From: an uncultured Muribaculaceae bacterium
GTDB lineage: Bacteria > Bacteroidota > Bacteroidia > Bacteroidales > Muribaculaceae
NCBI GenBank assembly: GCA_910579995.1
Contig: CAJTWH010000008.1
Coordinates: 52,770 to 116,769, forward strand
Length of the DNA stretch: 64,000 bases
Direction of reading: 5' to 3'
The translations under genes and the position numbers were made by a program. Every line of letters starts with the position of its first letter. Positions within the stretch are counted from its first letter, which is position 1. Shown here piece by piece: positions 41,477-48,742 of this stretch. The notes below the pieces were generated by a model. The model ran no database searches, was not told the DNA's origin, and saw nothing but the letters and a program-made list of their open reading frames with translations.

Positions 41477-43444
41477 ATGAAACTTTTGTCCGTGCTTATT
41501 ATGATATATCTTGCGATATTTCCGGTATCTGTCGCTGCCGGGACTGTCGCTGTGGATATGCGTCATGGTCTATCGGAAAGCCGTATACGTGCGCTGCGAC
41601 CGTTGGCTGACGGTCGGCTGATAATAGCTACCGCAGGTTTTGTGGATGTCTTTGACGGAACTTCGTTTGTCAACATGCCGATTGAAGCAAGCAATGGCAT
41701 TAAACTCGCCGCCAAGAGTAAAAACAGGTATATTTATTATGACCGCAGGGGACGTATATGGCTAAAGACTCCGGCGTCGCGATATAACGAGACAGGCTCT
41801 GTTCATGTTTTCGACCCGCGTACGGCAAGCGATATCACCGAGGATGTATTTGCTGAAATGCCGGTGAAAGATATCGTGGATCTGTTTATCGATGAACTCG
41901 GTCGGTGTTGGGTAATAGATTCAGCAGGTATGCTATTCACTCCCGACGCTCCGGATATTCCAAAAATCAACCTTGCCCATATCAGCAACGACCTGCCGGT
42001 GGCAATATCGGTGGCAGGTAACTCTTTATTTCTATGTTTCGACAGCGGGAAGATATGCGCCCTAAATATTTCCGACGGGTTGATACGCTATGCCGGCGCG
42101 CCTAATATGCCTTCAGGAGAAATGAGGCTTACAAATGGTATAAAATGGCGTGGCGACAAGCTGATGGCTGCTTTTCAGAGGCATAACCGGAGGGATAATT
42201 CATGGATAGCTTCGCTTGACACGGCTGATTGGAAGTGGACTCTTGATACTGTCGGAGCGTTGATTTATGATTTCGAGGTTGACAGCGCCGGAAATCTGGT
42301 CAAGGATATACCATCACTCGGGCTTGATATATTCTGCATGGCCTACGACCGCAACGGCGCTCTCTGGGTCGGCACTAAAGAGAATGGATTGCGATATATC
42401 AAAGAAGGACGCGACAGCATAATCCGTTGTTCTCAAACAGCTTTTACGCGTCAGCCGAAAACAGCTACACCGCGTGAACGGCAGGTTTTTGTGCGCTATG
42501 CCTCAGGTATCACAAACAGTTTTGCCACCGATTCTGCCAACCGGTATATTTATCTTGCCACGACGAAGGGCCTGATGATTGTTGACAGCCTCGACCGCCA
42601 TGTGGCCACAGTCGCCGCCAACGTTGCATTACCCAAGCATAACATACAGAGCGTCGCGGTAGACCGTCGGGGCGATGTATGGTTTGCCTCAACATCCGGT
42701 ATATCGCGGCTAAGGCCTTGCGGCAATGATACCTTCGATATAATACATTTCGGTATTCTCGACGGCCTCGATATCGGTGGTGCCGAGTTTTATCCTGCTG
42801 CCATAGAGATAGACTCATGCGGATATGTGACGGCCGGTTATCCGGGCGGCTCCTGTCGCTTGGATACCGCAGCCATCGACGAGCGTAATTACAAAGTCTA
42901 CCGTATACCCGAGCCGAAAGAAGCTGATGTGATTAGTGGAAGCAGCCGCTTGTTATGGCCTGCTTTTCTGTCAGTTGTAGTGCTGATTGGTCTTTTAGCT
43001 GTAACGCTGCGCTATCGTAAGCGGCAAGCGGAAACCACTCCTGCTGCCGAGCCCCCATATCAAGGTATGGTCGATAGAATTGCAGAGAAAGAACTCGGGA
43101 CAGCTGATGAAAACTTTGTGAAGCGTCTCAATGCAGTCATATCCGAACATCTTGGTGATGAAGATCTCAATGTGGTCACGCTGAGCTCGTATATGGCCAT
43201 GGACCGCACCAATCTCTACCGGCGCATGCAAGCCGCTATGGGAGTTTCGCCGTCGGTGTATATACGCCGCTTGCGCCTTGAGGCTGCCGCAGATCTCCTG
43301 TGCCGTACAGAATTGCATATCGCCGACATCGCTATCTCTACCGGATTTTCATCAGCCAAATACTTCTCCTCAACATTCAAGGAAGCCTACGGAATGCTTC
43401 CTGCACAATATCGCAAGCTCAACTCAAAAGCTCAAGGCGGATAA
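41477..43444 (+). CDS. membrane-tethered beta-propeller/AraC-type regulator
   Basis: 655 residues. A signal peptide or N-terminal membrane anchor (1-20) is followed by a beta-propeller of the Reg_prop type (about 25-480: 'GLSESRIRALRPLADGRLIIATAGFVDVFDG', 'DRNGALWVGTKENGLRYIKEG', 'DRRGDVWFASTSGISRL'), one transmembrane segment (about 491-513) and a C-terminal AraC HTH domain (about 545-650, 'DRTNLYRRMQAAMGVSPSVYIRRLRLEAAADLL'). Hybrid two-component regulators of Bacteroides have the same sensor and HTH, but here no histidine kinase or receiver lies between. It probably senses a glycan outside the membrane and acts on DNA directly. It is divergent from the GH2-esterase operon. Confidence 0.8.
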   Translation: MKLLSVLIMIYLAIFPVSVAAGTVAVDMRHGLSESRIRALRPLADGRLIIATAGFVDVFDGTSFVNMPIEASNGIKLAAKSKNRYIYYDRRGRIWLKTPASRYNETGSVHVFDPRTASDITEDVFAEMPVKDIVDLFIDELGRCWVIDSAGMLFTPDAPDIPKINLAHISNDLPVAISVAGNSLFLCFDSGKICALNISDGLIRYAGAPNMPSGEMRLTNGIKWRGDKLMAAFQRHNRRDNSWIASLDTADWKWTLDTVGALIYDFEVDSAGNLVKDIPSLGLDIFCMAYDRNGALWVGTKENGLRYIKEGRDSIIRCSQTAFTRQPKTATPRERQVFVRYASGITNSFATDSANRYIYLATTKGLMIVDSLDRHVATVAANVALPKHNIQSVAVDRRGDVWFASTSGISRLRPCGNDTFDIIHFGILDGLDIGGAEFYPAAIEIDSCGYVTAGYPGGSCRLDTAAIDERNYKVYRIPEPKEADVISGSSRLLWPAFLSVVVLIGLLAVTLRYRKRQAETTPAAEPPYQGMVDRIAEKELGTADENFVKRLNAVISEHLGDEDLNVVTLSSYMAMDRTNLYRRMQAAMGVSPSVYIRRLRLEAAADLLCRTELHIADIAISTGFSSAKYFSSTFKEAYGMLPAQYRKLNSKAQGG

Positions 43445-44753
43445 AGCGTTTCGACCCGGGACCCAAGGCAAAGGCCGCGCTGTTGCGAAGCCCCGGAGCC
43501 CACACAATCTCGTCGTTGCGGGTGAGAAACCATGCTTCGCGCTTTTGCTTCGCGCTGTAGCGGGCGTTGGCAAAGAGGTCGCTCACGAGCTTGCTCTTGC
43601 TGCTGCCGAAAGGCACCATTCGGTCGCCGCGTCGGTAATGGCGCAACTGCCAATGAGCGTCACCGGCGAGTGCCGAGATGTCGAAATATGCCACGCGGGC
43701 AGCGGTAGCCTCAGCATGGAAATCGGATATGTAGCCCTGACTGACTGCAATATGCACCGGGGAGAGTATGTCGTGGCTGGGATTTACGTCGAATGTTTCG
43801 TCGGATTGACTTGCAGCAGAGCTGACAGACAGAAAGCCGCGGTTGATTTCTGCCACTACATTGCCGTCGGACGAATAGAAGCGCTTGCCTGAGGATTGTG
43901 CAGCACTCAGCATGTCGCAAGCCTGAGTATAGTTGAAATTGAGTCCTTTGAGATATTCAAACAGGCGGGTGTCGGCAAATGGTTTATCGGCGAGGCTTGC
44001 CAAGTCAATTCCATCGGGTGTGGTGACAGATTTTATCGACTCATCCACGGCCTCGCGGAATATGCCTTCCATCTTCTCAAGGTTGCCAATCGTACGGAGT
44101 ATAGCGTCCATAGCTCCGGGAAACTGCTCTTCTACAAGCGGGAAAATATTGTTGCGCAGACGGTTGCGTCGGTGAGCGTCGGAGGCGTTGCTGCTGTCTT
44201 CGATGAAAGAGAGGCCCAAGGCCTTTACATAATCTTCAATGTCTTCGCGCGATAGTGGCAGCAGGGGGCGCACTACATTAGCCGAGCGAGGACGCATTGA
44301 TGTGAGGCCTGCTATGCCGGTGCCGCGTAAAAGGTTGAGCATGAAAGTCTCGGCGCGGTCCTCTCGGTGATGTCCTACGGCGGTAGCCTGCGCACCGTCG
44401 CGGTCCATCAGCTCCTCAAACCAAGCATATCTGAGACTGCGGCAAGCCATCTCTACCGACTCGCCGGTGGCTTTCATGCGTGCCGGCACATCGAAATCGC
44501 GGATGTAGATATCTACATCGAGCCTTGCCGCAATGTCTCCGGCATGGCGCATGTCGCGCATTGATTCTTCACCGCGAAGATGGAAATTGCAGTGTGCGGC
44601 GCGGCAGTCGTAGCCCAAGCGCGACAGCACAGCCAGCAGCGCTACCGAATCAGCCCCGCCGCTGAGCGCCACAATCACCGGCGCACGCCGGTGGAGCAGT
44701 CTCTCACTCTCTATATATTGTTTTGTAATATCTTCAAATTCAAGCGTATCCAT
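43419..44753 (-). CDS. tilS: tRNA(Ile)-lysidine synthetase
   Basis: 444 residues. The N-terminal ATP-pyrophosphatase domain has SGGADSVALL (PP-loop) and the HCNFHLRGEES segment, then 'AVGHHREDRAETFMLNLLRGTGIAGL', all typical of TilS. The C-terminal parts (about 380-440, 'RRGDRMVPFG') fit the TilS C-terminal domain. It adds lysine to C34 of tRNA-Ile so that it reads AUA. Its last codons overlap the end of the convergent AraC-type gene by 26 bp. Confidence 0.92.
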   Translation of the reverse strand: MDTLEFEDITKQYIESERLLHRRAPVIVALSGGADSVALLAVLSRLGYDCRAAHCNFHLRGEESMRDMRHAGDIAARLDVDIYIRDFDVPARMKATGESVEMACRSLRYAWFEELMDRDGAQATAVGHHREDRAETFMLNLLRGTGIAGLTSMRPRSANVVRPLLPLSREDIEDYVKALGLSFIEDSSNASDAHRRNRLRNNIFPLVEEQFPGAMDAILRTIGNLEKMEGIFREAVDESIKSVTTPDGIDLASLADKPFADTRLFEYLKGLNFNYTQACDMLSAAQSSGKRFYSSDGNVVAEINRGFLSVSSAASQSDETFDVNPSHDILSPVHIAVSQGYISDFHAEATAARVAYFDISALAGDAHWQLRHYRRGDRMVPFGSSKSKLVSDLFANARYSAKQKREAWFLTRNDEIVWAPGLRNSAAFALGPGSKRFIRLELLS

Positions 44754-44787
44754 AATAAAAGCAGCGAGCCTCGCTGATATTGCTTTG

Positions 44788-44795
44788 CAAAAGTA
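44788..44795 (-). promoter_or_regulatory. -7 box of tilS
   Basis: TACTTTTG on the minus strand, 35 nt before the start codon at 44753. No -33 TTTG at the normal distance. Confidence 0.5.
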
Positions 44796-44924
44796 AGAAT
44801 AAAAGCCGGAGCGCAGTGTTAAATAATAATAATTTGGCCTGCACTTGCAGAAACAGAGATATATGGAGTTCCGTATACCAATTATTATTTGTAAATTTAC
44901 GGTCTGACAATTTACATCTATTTA

Positions 44925-45329
44925 ATGGACTTACAGAGGATAAATCAGCACAAGTCGTTGTTTGATAAAATTCAGCAACATATCTCAAACGATGATGGCA
45001 GTGAACAAGTGGAAGTTTGGTTTGCCCGAGAACTTCAGGAACTGTTGGGCTATGCCCGATGGGAGAATTTCCTTGTAGCAATCGGCAGAGCCGTGGATTC
45101 GTGTAAAACGCAAGGAATCAATGTAGATGACCATTTTCGTGAGGTCACGAAAATGGTCAAGCTGGGTAGTGGAGCCAAGCGTGAAATACAAGATTACATG
45201 CTTACCCGCTATGCATGTTATCTCATAGCCCAGAATGGCGACCCCAAAAAGGAAGAAATCATCGAAAGTGAAATAAGGCAAGGGCTGATTCTGAAAGTGG
45301 AATCAGCCCTTGCCTTAGAAACTGTTTAA
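44925..45329 (+). pseudogene. 5' fragment of a dinD-like gene
   Basis: 134 residues that match the N-terminal half of DinD (DNA-damage-inducible protein D): 'FARELQELLGYARWENF', 'HFREVTKMVKLGSGAKREIQDYMLTRYACYLIAQNGDP'. DinD proteins are about 270 residues, and the next conserved part (starting AFAQTYFA in relatives) is missing. After the QNGDPKKEEI codons the frame runs through a 17-bp hairpin (45275-45316) and stops. The gene therefore looks cut, probably by insertion or deletion at about 45265. It is probably not functional as a complete DinD. Confidence 0.6.
45275..45316. terminator. perfect 17-bp hairpin at the end of the dinD fragment
   Basis: Arms 45275-45291 and 45300-45316 are exact complements with an 8-nt loop. 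The T-run is poor on both strands, so it could be a terminator or a repeat end. It lies inside the frame of the fragment, which shows that this part of the frame is not original dinD sequence. Confidence 0.5.
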
Positions 45330-45391
45330 ATTTATTTATTGCAGGATTTGATAAGACTCTCAAAGACAAGATGAAATAAGATTTAAACAGT
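45321..45391. mobile_element. 71-bp relic with 11-bp terminal inverted repeats
   Basis: ACTGTTTAAAT at 45321-45331 and its exact complement at 45381-45391 border 49 bp of AT-rich sequence. The short open stretch inside ends DKTLKDKMK and stop, which could be the end of a transposase. It lies between a truncated dinD and a permease gene. No target duplication could be named, so it is a candidate MITE or deleted insertion sequence. Confidence 0.35.
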
Positions 45392-45397
45392 AACCGG

Positions 45398-46777
45398 TCA
45401 GCCCTTGATCAGCAGCCATATTGTTGCCGCCGAGGCGAGGATGAGGAGGGCGAGGAAATATTTCTCGGCGCGGGTGAAGAGCGCTGCCTCAGGACGTCGC
45501 TCCTTGCGGGCCATGATGTAGAATCCTATGCCCATTATATAGAATACCGATGTCATGAGCATGGCGAGGAGATTGCCTGCGTAGGCCATCCATAGACAGA
45601 AGGCACAGCATACTACAGCTACAGTCTTCATTGCGGCCGTATCGGCTTTCTTGAGCAAGAAGAGGCCGGTGAAGAGATAGCATGGTATGATCATCAGGCC
45701 GGTGATATGTAGTGAGGCCATATAGACGTCGTCGGCAGTGACTACGAGGAGCAGAAACAGCTCCATGACAATGCTTGAGGCGAAGAGGCCGAAGGCCGGC
45801 ATGCCGTTGCTGTTGAGGCGGGTGAATACTTTCGGAAGTATGCCGACGGTGGCAGCTTCGTAGGGTACTTGTGCCACGACGAGCGTCCATGCCACCCAGC
45901 CACCCAAGAGCGATATTATCACAGCGCTTATAACGAACCAGTAGGCCCATTCGCCGCATACCTCACGCAGGATGTAGGCTATCGACGGGTCGTGGAGCCC
46001 GGCCAACTGTGCCTGACTGAGCAAACCGAAACAGAGCAAAGATACTGCCATATAGAGCACGAGGGCTATGAGAAAACCGGCGAAACCTGCCCGGCCTACA
46101 TCGGCAGGGCGACGCGCGCGTGCCGACATCATCACCGCTCCCTCTACACCGAAGAAGCAGAAGAGCGTCACCATCATTGTCTTTTTGATCTGCTCTGCCA
46201 CGCCTTCGGTTGACCATATATTTCCCCAGATGTCGGCAGTAAAGAGCTGTGCTTTGAAAGAGATGGCGAAGACCCCTATGATAAAGATGAGCATTACCAC
46301 CTTAACCAAGGCCAAGAGAGAGTTGACGGTCTTGGCCGTGCGTATGCCCCGGGCGACGATGAAATACATCAGCCATATCAGCACAGAGCCGAATGCCACC
46401 GTCTCCCAGCCATGATTGAGCAGGGCGGGGAAGAATGCGCCGCATGAGTCGTTGAGCATTACTCCGTATGCGACATTTGAGAAAGCCGTGCACAGCCAAT
46501 AGCCCCATGCGATATTGAATCCGGCATAGTTGCCGAATTCAGCCTGTGCGTATTGATATATACCTGCATTGTATTGCGGGTATCTGTTGCTGAGCCAATT
46601 GAAAGCGATGACAAGGGGGAGTATGCCGCATGCGGTGATGAGCCAAGCCCAAAACACCGCTCCGGGTGAGGCCACCGCGGCCATATTCTGCGGCAGATTG
46701 TAGATACCCACACCTACCATGAGGCCAAATACGAGGGCTGTCAATCCCCAGAAACCAAGTTTACCACTTGTAAGCAT
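45398..46777 (-). CDS. APC-family amino acid permease (arginine/ornithine antiporter-like)
   Basis: 459 residues with about 12 hydrophobic segments. The N-terminal helix has 'GLMVGVGIYNLPQNMA', which is the unwound-helix motif of APC transporters of the basic amino acid/polyamine antiporter group (ArcD/AdiC-like). Inner-membrane exchange of arginine for ornithine or a similar pair is likely, but the substrate is inferred only. It is transcribed alone, with a hairpin at 46801 between it and serS. Confidence 0.8.
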   Translation of the reverse strand: MLTSGKLGFWGLTALVFGLMVGVGIYNLPQNMAAVASPGAVFWAWLITACGILPLVIAFNWLSNRYPQYNAGIYQYAQAEFGNYAGFNIAWGYWLCTAFSNVAYGVMLNDSCGAFFPALLNHGWETVAFGSVLIWLMYFIVARGIRTAKTVNSLLALVKVVMLIFIIGVFAISFKAQLFTADIWGNIWSTEGVAEQIKKTMMVTLFCFFGVEGAVMMSARARRPADVGRAGFAGFLIALVLYMAVSLLCFGLLSQAQLAGLHDPSIAYILREVCGEWAYWFVISAVIISLLGGWVAWTLVVAQVPYEAATVGILPKVFTRLNSNGMPAFGLFASSIVMELFLLLVVTADDVYMASLHITGLMIIPCYLFTGLFLLKKADTAAMKTVAVVCCAFCLWMAYAGNLLAMLMTSVFYIMGIGFYIMARKERRPEAALFTRAEKYFLALLILASAATIWLLIKG

Positions 46778-46800
46778 TTTATCAGAAATTGTACTATGGT

Positions 46801-46844
46801 AAAGGGCAGCAAGGTGGAATTCACATCTCCCTGTGCTGCCCTTT
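46801..46844 (-). terminator. serS terminator
   Basis: An 11-bp perfect stem (AAAGGGCAGCA at 46801-46811 with 46834-46844). On the minus strand, the direction of serS, it is 17 nt after the stop. The T-run on the minus side is short (TTTACC), so efficiency is uncertain. Confidence 0.5.
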
Positions 46845-46860
46845 TATTATTTTATGTCAA

Positions 46861-48132
46861 TCAGTCGATGATGTCGAAGCCTGTGTACTTGCGCAGACAT
46901 TCAGGCACGATAATGCCTTCGGGAGTCTGGTTATTCTCAAGCAAGGCTGCCACAATGCGCGGAAGTGCAAGTGCCGAGCCGTTGAGAGTGTGGCATAAGT
47001 GGGTCTTCTTGTCATCGCCACGGTAGCGGCATTTGAGGCGGTTGGCCTGATATGTCTCGAAGTTGGATACCGACGAAACCTCGAGCCAGCGCTTCTGTGC
47101 TGCCGACCATACCTCGAAGTCGAAAGTGATGGCAGAGGTGAAGCTCATGTCGCCGCCGCAGAGGCGAAGGATGTGCCAAGGCAAGCCAAGTTTCTCAAGC
47201 AGTCCCTGCACATGGTCTTTCATTTCCTCGAGGGCTGCGTAGCTGTTCTCCGGCTTCTCGATACGCACGATCTCAACCTTGTCGAACTGGTGGAGACGGT
47301 TGAGGCCGCGTACATCTTTGCCATAGCTGCCGGCCTCGCGGCGGAAGCAGGCTGAGTAAGCGCAGTTGCGGATAGGCAGTTTGTCGCCGGGGATGATAAC
47401 ATCGCGGTAGAGGTTGGTGACGGGTACCTCGGCGGTGGGGATGAGATAGAGTTTGTCGAGGTTTACCAAGTACATCTGACCCTCTTTGTCAGGCAGCTGG
47501 CCTGTGCCGTAGCCTGAGGCCTCGTTTACAACGTATGGTGGCTGCACCTCGAGGTATCCGGCTTTGTTGGCCTCGTCGAGGAAGAACTGGATGAGGGCAC
47601 GCTGCAGGCGGGCTCCCTTGCCGATGTATACGGGGAAACCGGCGCCGGTGATTTTCACACCGAGGTCAAAATCGATGAGATTGTATTTCTTGGCAAGATC
47701 CCAGTGGGGGAGAGCGTCTTCGGGGAGGTCGGGCATGGGGCCGCCGGTTTTTTCAACGATGTTGTCGGCAGCCGAAGTGCCGGCAGGCACACCTTCGTAG
47801 GGGATGTTGGGGATGTTGAGAAGTTCGGTCTCAATCTCACTCAGTACGCGGTTGAGCTCTTCAGACAGAGCTTTCTGCTCTTCTTTGAGAATGGCCACAC
47901 CTTCCTTGGCTTTCTCGGCATCGTCTTTGCGGCCTTCTTTCATGGCCTTGCCGATAGTTGCGGCCATGCGGTTGAGCTCGGCGGCGGCTGTGTCGTTTTT
48001 TTGCTGCAGTTCGCGGCGCAGCTCATCGAGCGCGATCACGCGCGCAATAGGTTTTTCGCCGTCGAAGCCTTTGACGGCAAGCCGCTCTACGATAAATTTC
48101 GGATCGGCTTTTATCTGTTGTAATGTAAGCAT
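46861..48132 (-). CDS. serS: seryl-tRNA synthetase
   Basis: 423 residues from the ATG at 48130-48132 (MLTLQQIKADPKFIVERL); the longer frame upstream has no typical start. The N-terminal 100 residues are the long antiparallel coiled-coil arm that grips tRNA-Ser. Class II motifs follow: motif 2 'RNCAYSACFRREAGSYGKDVRGLNRLHQFDKVEIV' and motif 3 'GSALALPRIVAALLENNQ'. It charges tRNA-Ser (and tRNA-Sec if present). The stop of yqeY lies 16 nt upstream, so the two are an operon. Confidence 0.95.
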   Translation of the reverse strand: MLTLQQIKADPKFIVERLAVKGFDGEKPIARVIALDELRRELQQKNDTAAAELNRMAATIGKAMKEGRKDDAEKAKEGVAILKEEQKALSEELNRVLSEIETELLNIPNIPYEGVPAGTSAADNIVEKTGGPMPDLPEDALPHWDLAKKYNLIDFDLGVKITGAGFPVYIGKGARLQRALIQFFLDEANKAGYLEVQPPYVVNEASGYGTGQLPDKEGQMYLVNLDKLYLIPTAEVPVTNLYRDVIIPGDKLPIRNCAYSACFRREAGSYGKDVRGLNRLHQFDKVEIVRIEKPENSYAALEEMKDHVQGLLEKLGLPWHILRLCGGDMSFTSAITFDFEVWSAAQKRWLEVSSVSNFETYQANRLKCRYRGDDKKTHLCHTLNGSALALPRIVAALLENNQTPEGIIVPECLRKYTGFDIID

Positions 48133-48148
48133 GTCGGGTTGCTGAATA

Positions 48149-48601
48149 TTATTTGGCCAGAAGCTGGCGGACGAGGGTAGAGATAGCTTTACCGTCGGCA
48201 CGGCCGGCGAGTTGCTTTGTGGCAACACCCATCACCTTGCCCATCTCTGCAGGAGAGGAGGCTCCGGTGGCAGCGATTATTTTCTCAAGCTCGGCGCGGA
48301 GCTCCTCCTCGCTGAGAGCCTTGGGCAGATATTGCTCAATCACCTCGCACTCGGCGAGCTCTTCGGCCGCGAGTTCGGGGCGGTTCTGCTCGGTATAAAT
48401 GCGCGCACTTTCTTTGCGCTGCTTTGCCATCTTTACCAATATCTTCATAGCGGCGTCGTCAGAAAGCTCGCCGTTTGCGCCGGGGGCAGTCTTGCCCTCT
48501 ATAAACTCTTTTTTTATGCCTCGCAAGGCCTGTAGCCGTGTATGGTCGCGGGCAAGCATGGCGGCCTTGATATCAGCTTCGATTTGTGAATAAAGATCCA
48601 T
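48149..48601 (-). CDS. YqeY/GatB-like protein
   Basis: 150 residues from the ATG at 48599-48601 (MDLYSQIEADIKAAML). It is helical and matches the YqeY family, which resembles the C-terminal tRNA-binding tail of GatB: 'RDHTRLQALRGIKKEFIEGK', 'QRKESARIYTEQNRPELAAEELAE', 'MGKVMGVATKQLAGRADGKAISTLVRQLL'. The function is not known; a tRNA-related role is suggested by the family and by the downstream serS. Confidence 0.85.
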   Translation of the reverse strand: MDLYSQIEADIKAAMLARDHTRLQALRGIKKEFIEGKTAPGANGELSDDAAMKILVKMAKQRKESARIYTEQNRPELAAEELAECEVIEQYLPKALSEEELRAELEKIIAATGASSPAEMGKVMGVATKQLAGRADGKAISTLVRQLLAK

Positions 48602-48629
48602 TGTATCTATTCTCTTTGTTTTCAGACCG

Positions 48630-48660
48630 CAAAAATACAAAAATCTTTCGTATCTATCAA
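48630..48660 (-). promoter_or_regulatory. promoter of the yqeY-serS operon
   Basis: On the minus strand -33 TTG at 48660-48658 and -7 TATTTTTG at 48637-48630, spacer 20 nt, 28 nt before the yqeY start. Confidence 0.65.
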
Positions 48661-48682
48661 GTTTTTTGAGCCTGCTTAGACG

Positions 48683-48720
48683 CAAAAAAAAGATGAGCGG
48701 CCTTTTGAGAGCCGCCCATC
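48683..48720 (-). terminator. terminator of the M6 protease gene
   Basis: 10-bp stem (48692-48701 with 48711-48720, one G-U pair) followed on the minus strand by eight Ts. It lies 22 nt after the stop codon. Confidence 0.8.
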
Positions 48721-48742
48721 AGCTTATAGCGCGAGATTATTA

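Noticed and set aside
36550..43444. A full polysaccharide utilization locus.
   Set aside because: No SusC- or SusD-like gene is present on either side, so only a small glycan locus is claimed.
44754..44924. Possible tRNA or small RNA between tilS and the dinD fragment.
   Set aside because: No cloverleaf with a CCA-proximal acceptor stem or T-loop consensus could be built; it holds the tilS -7 box and AT-rich sequence only.
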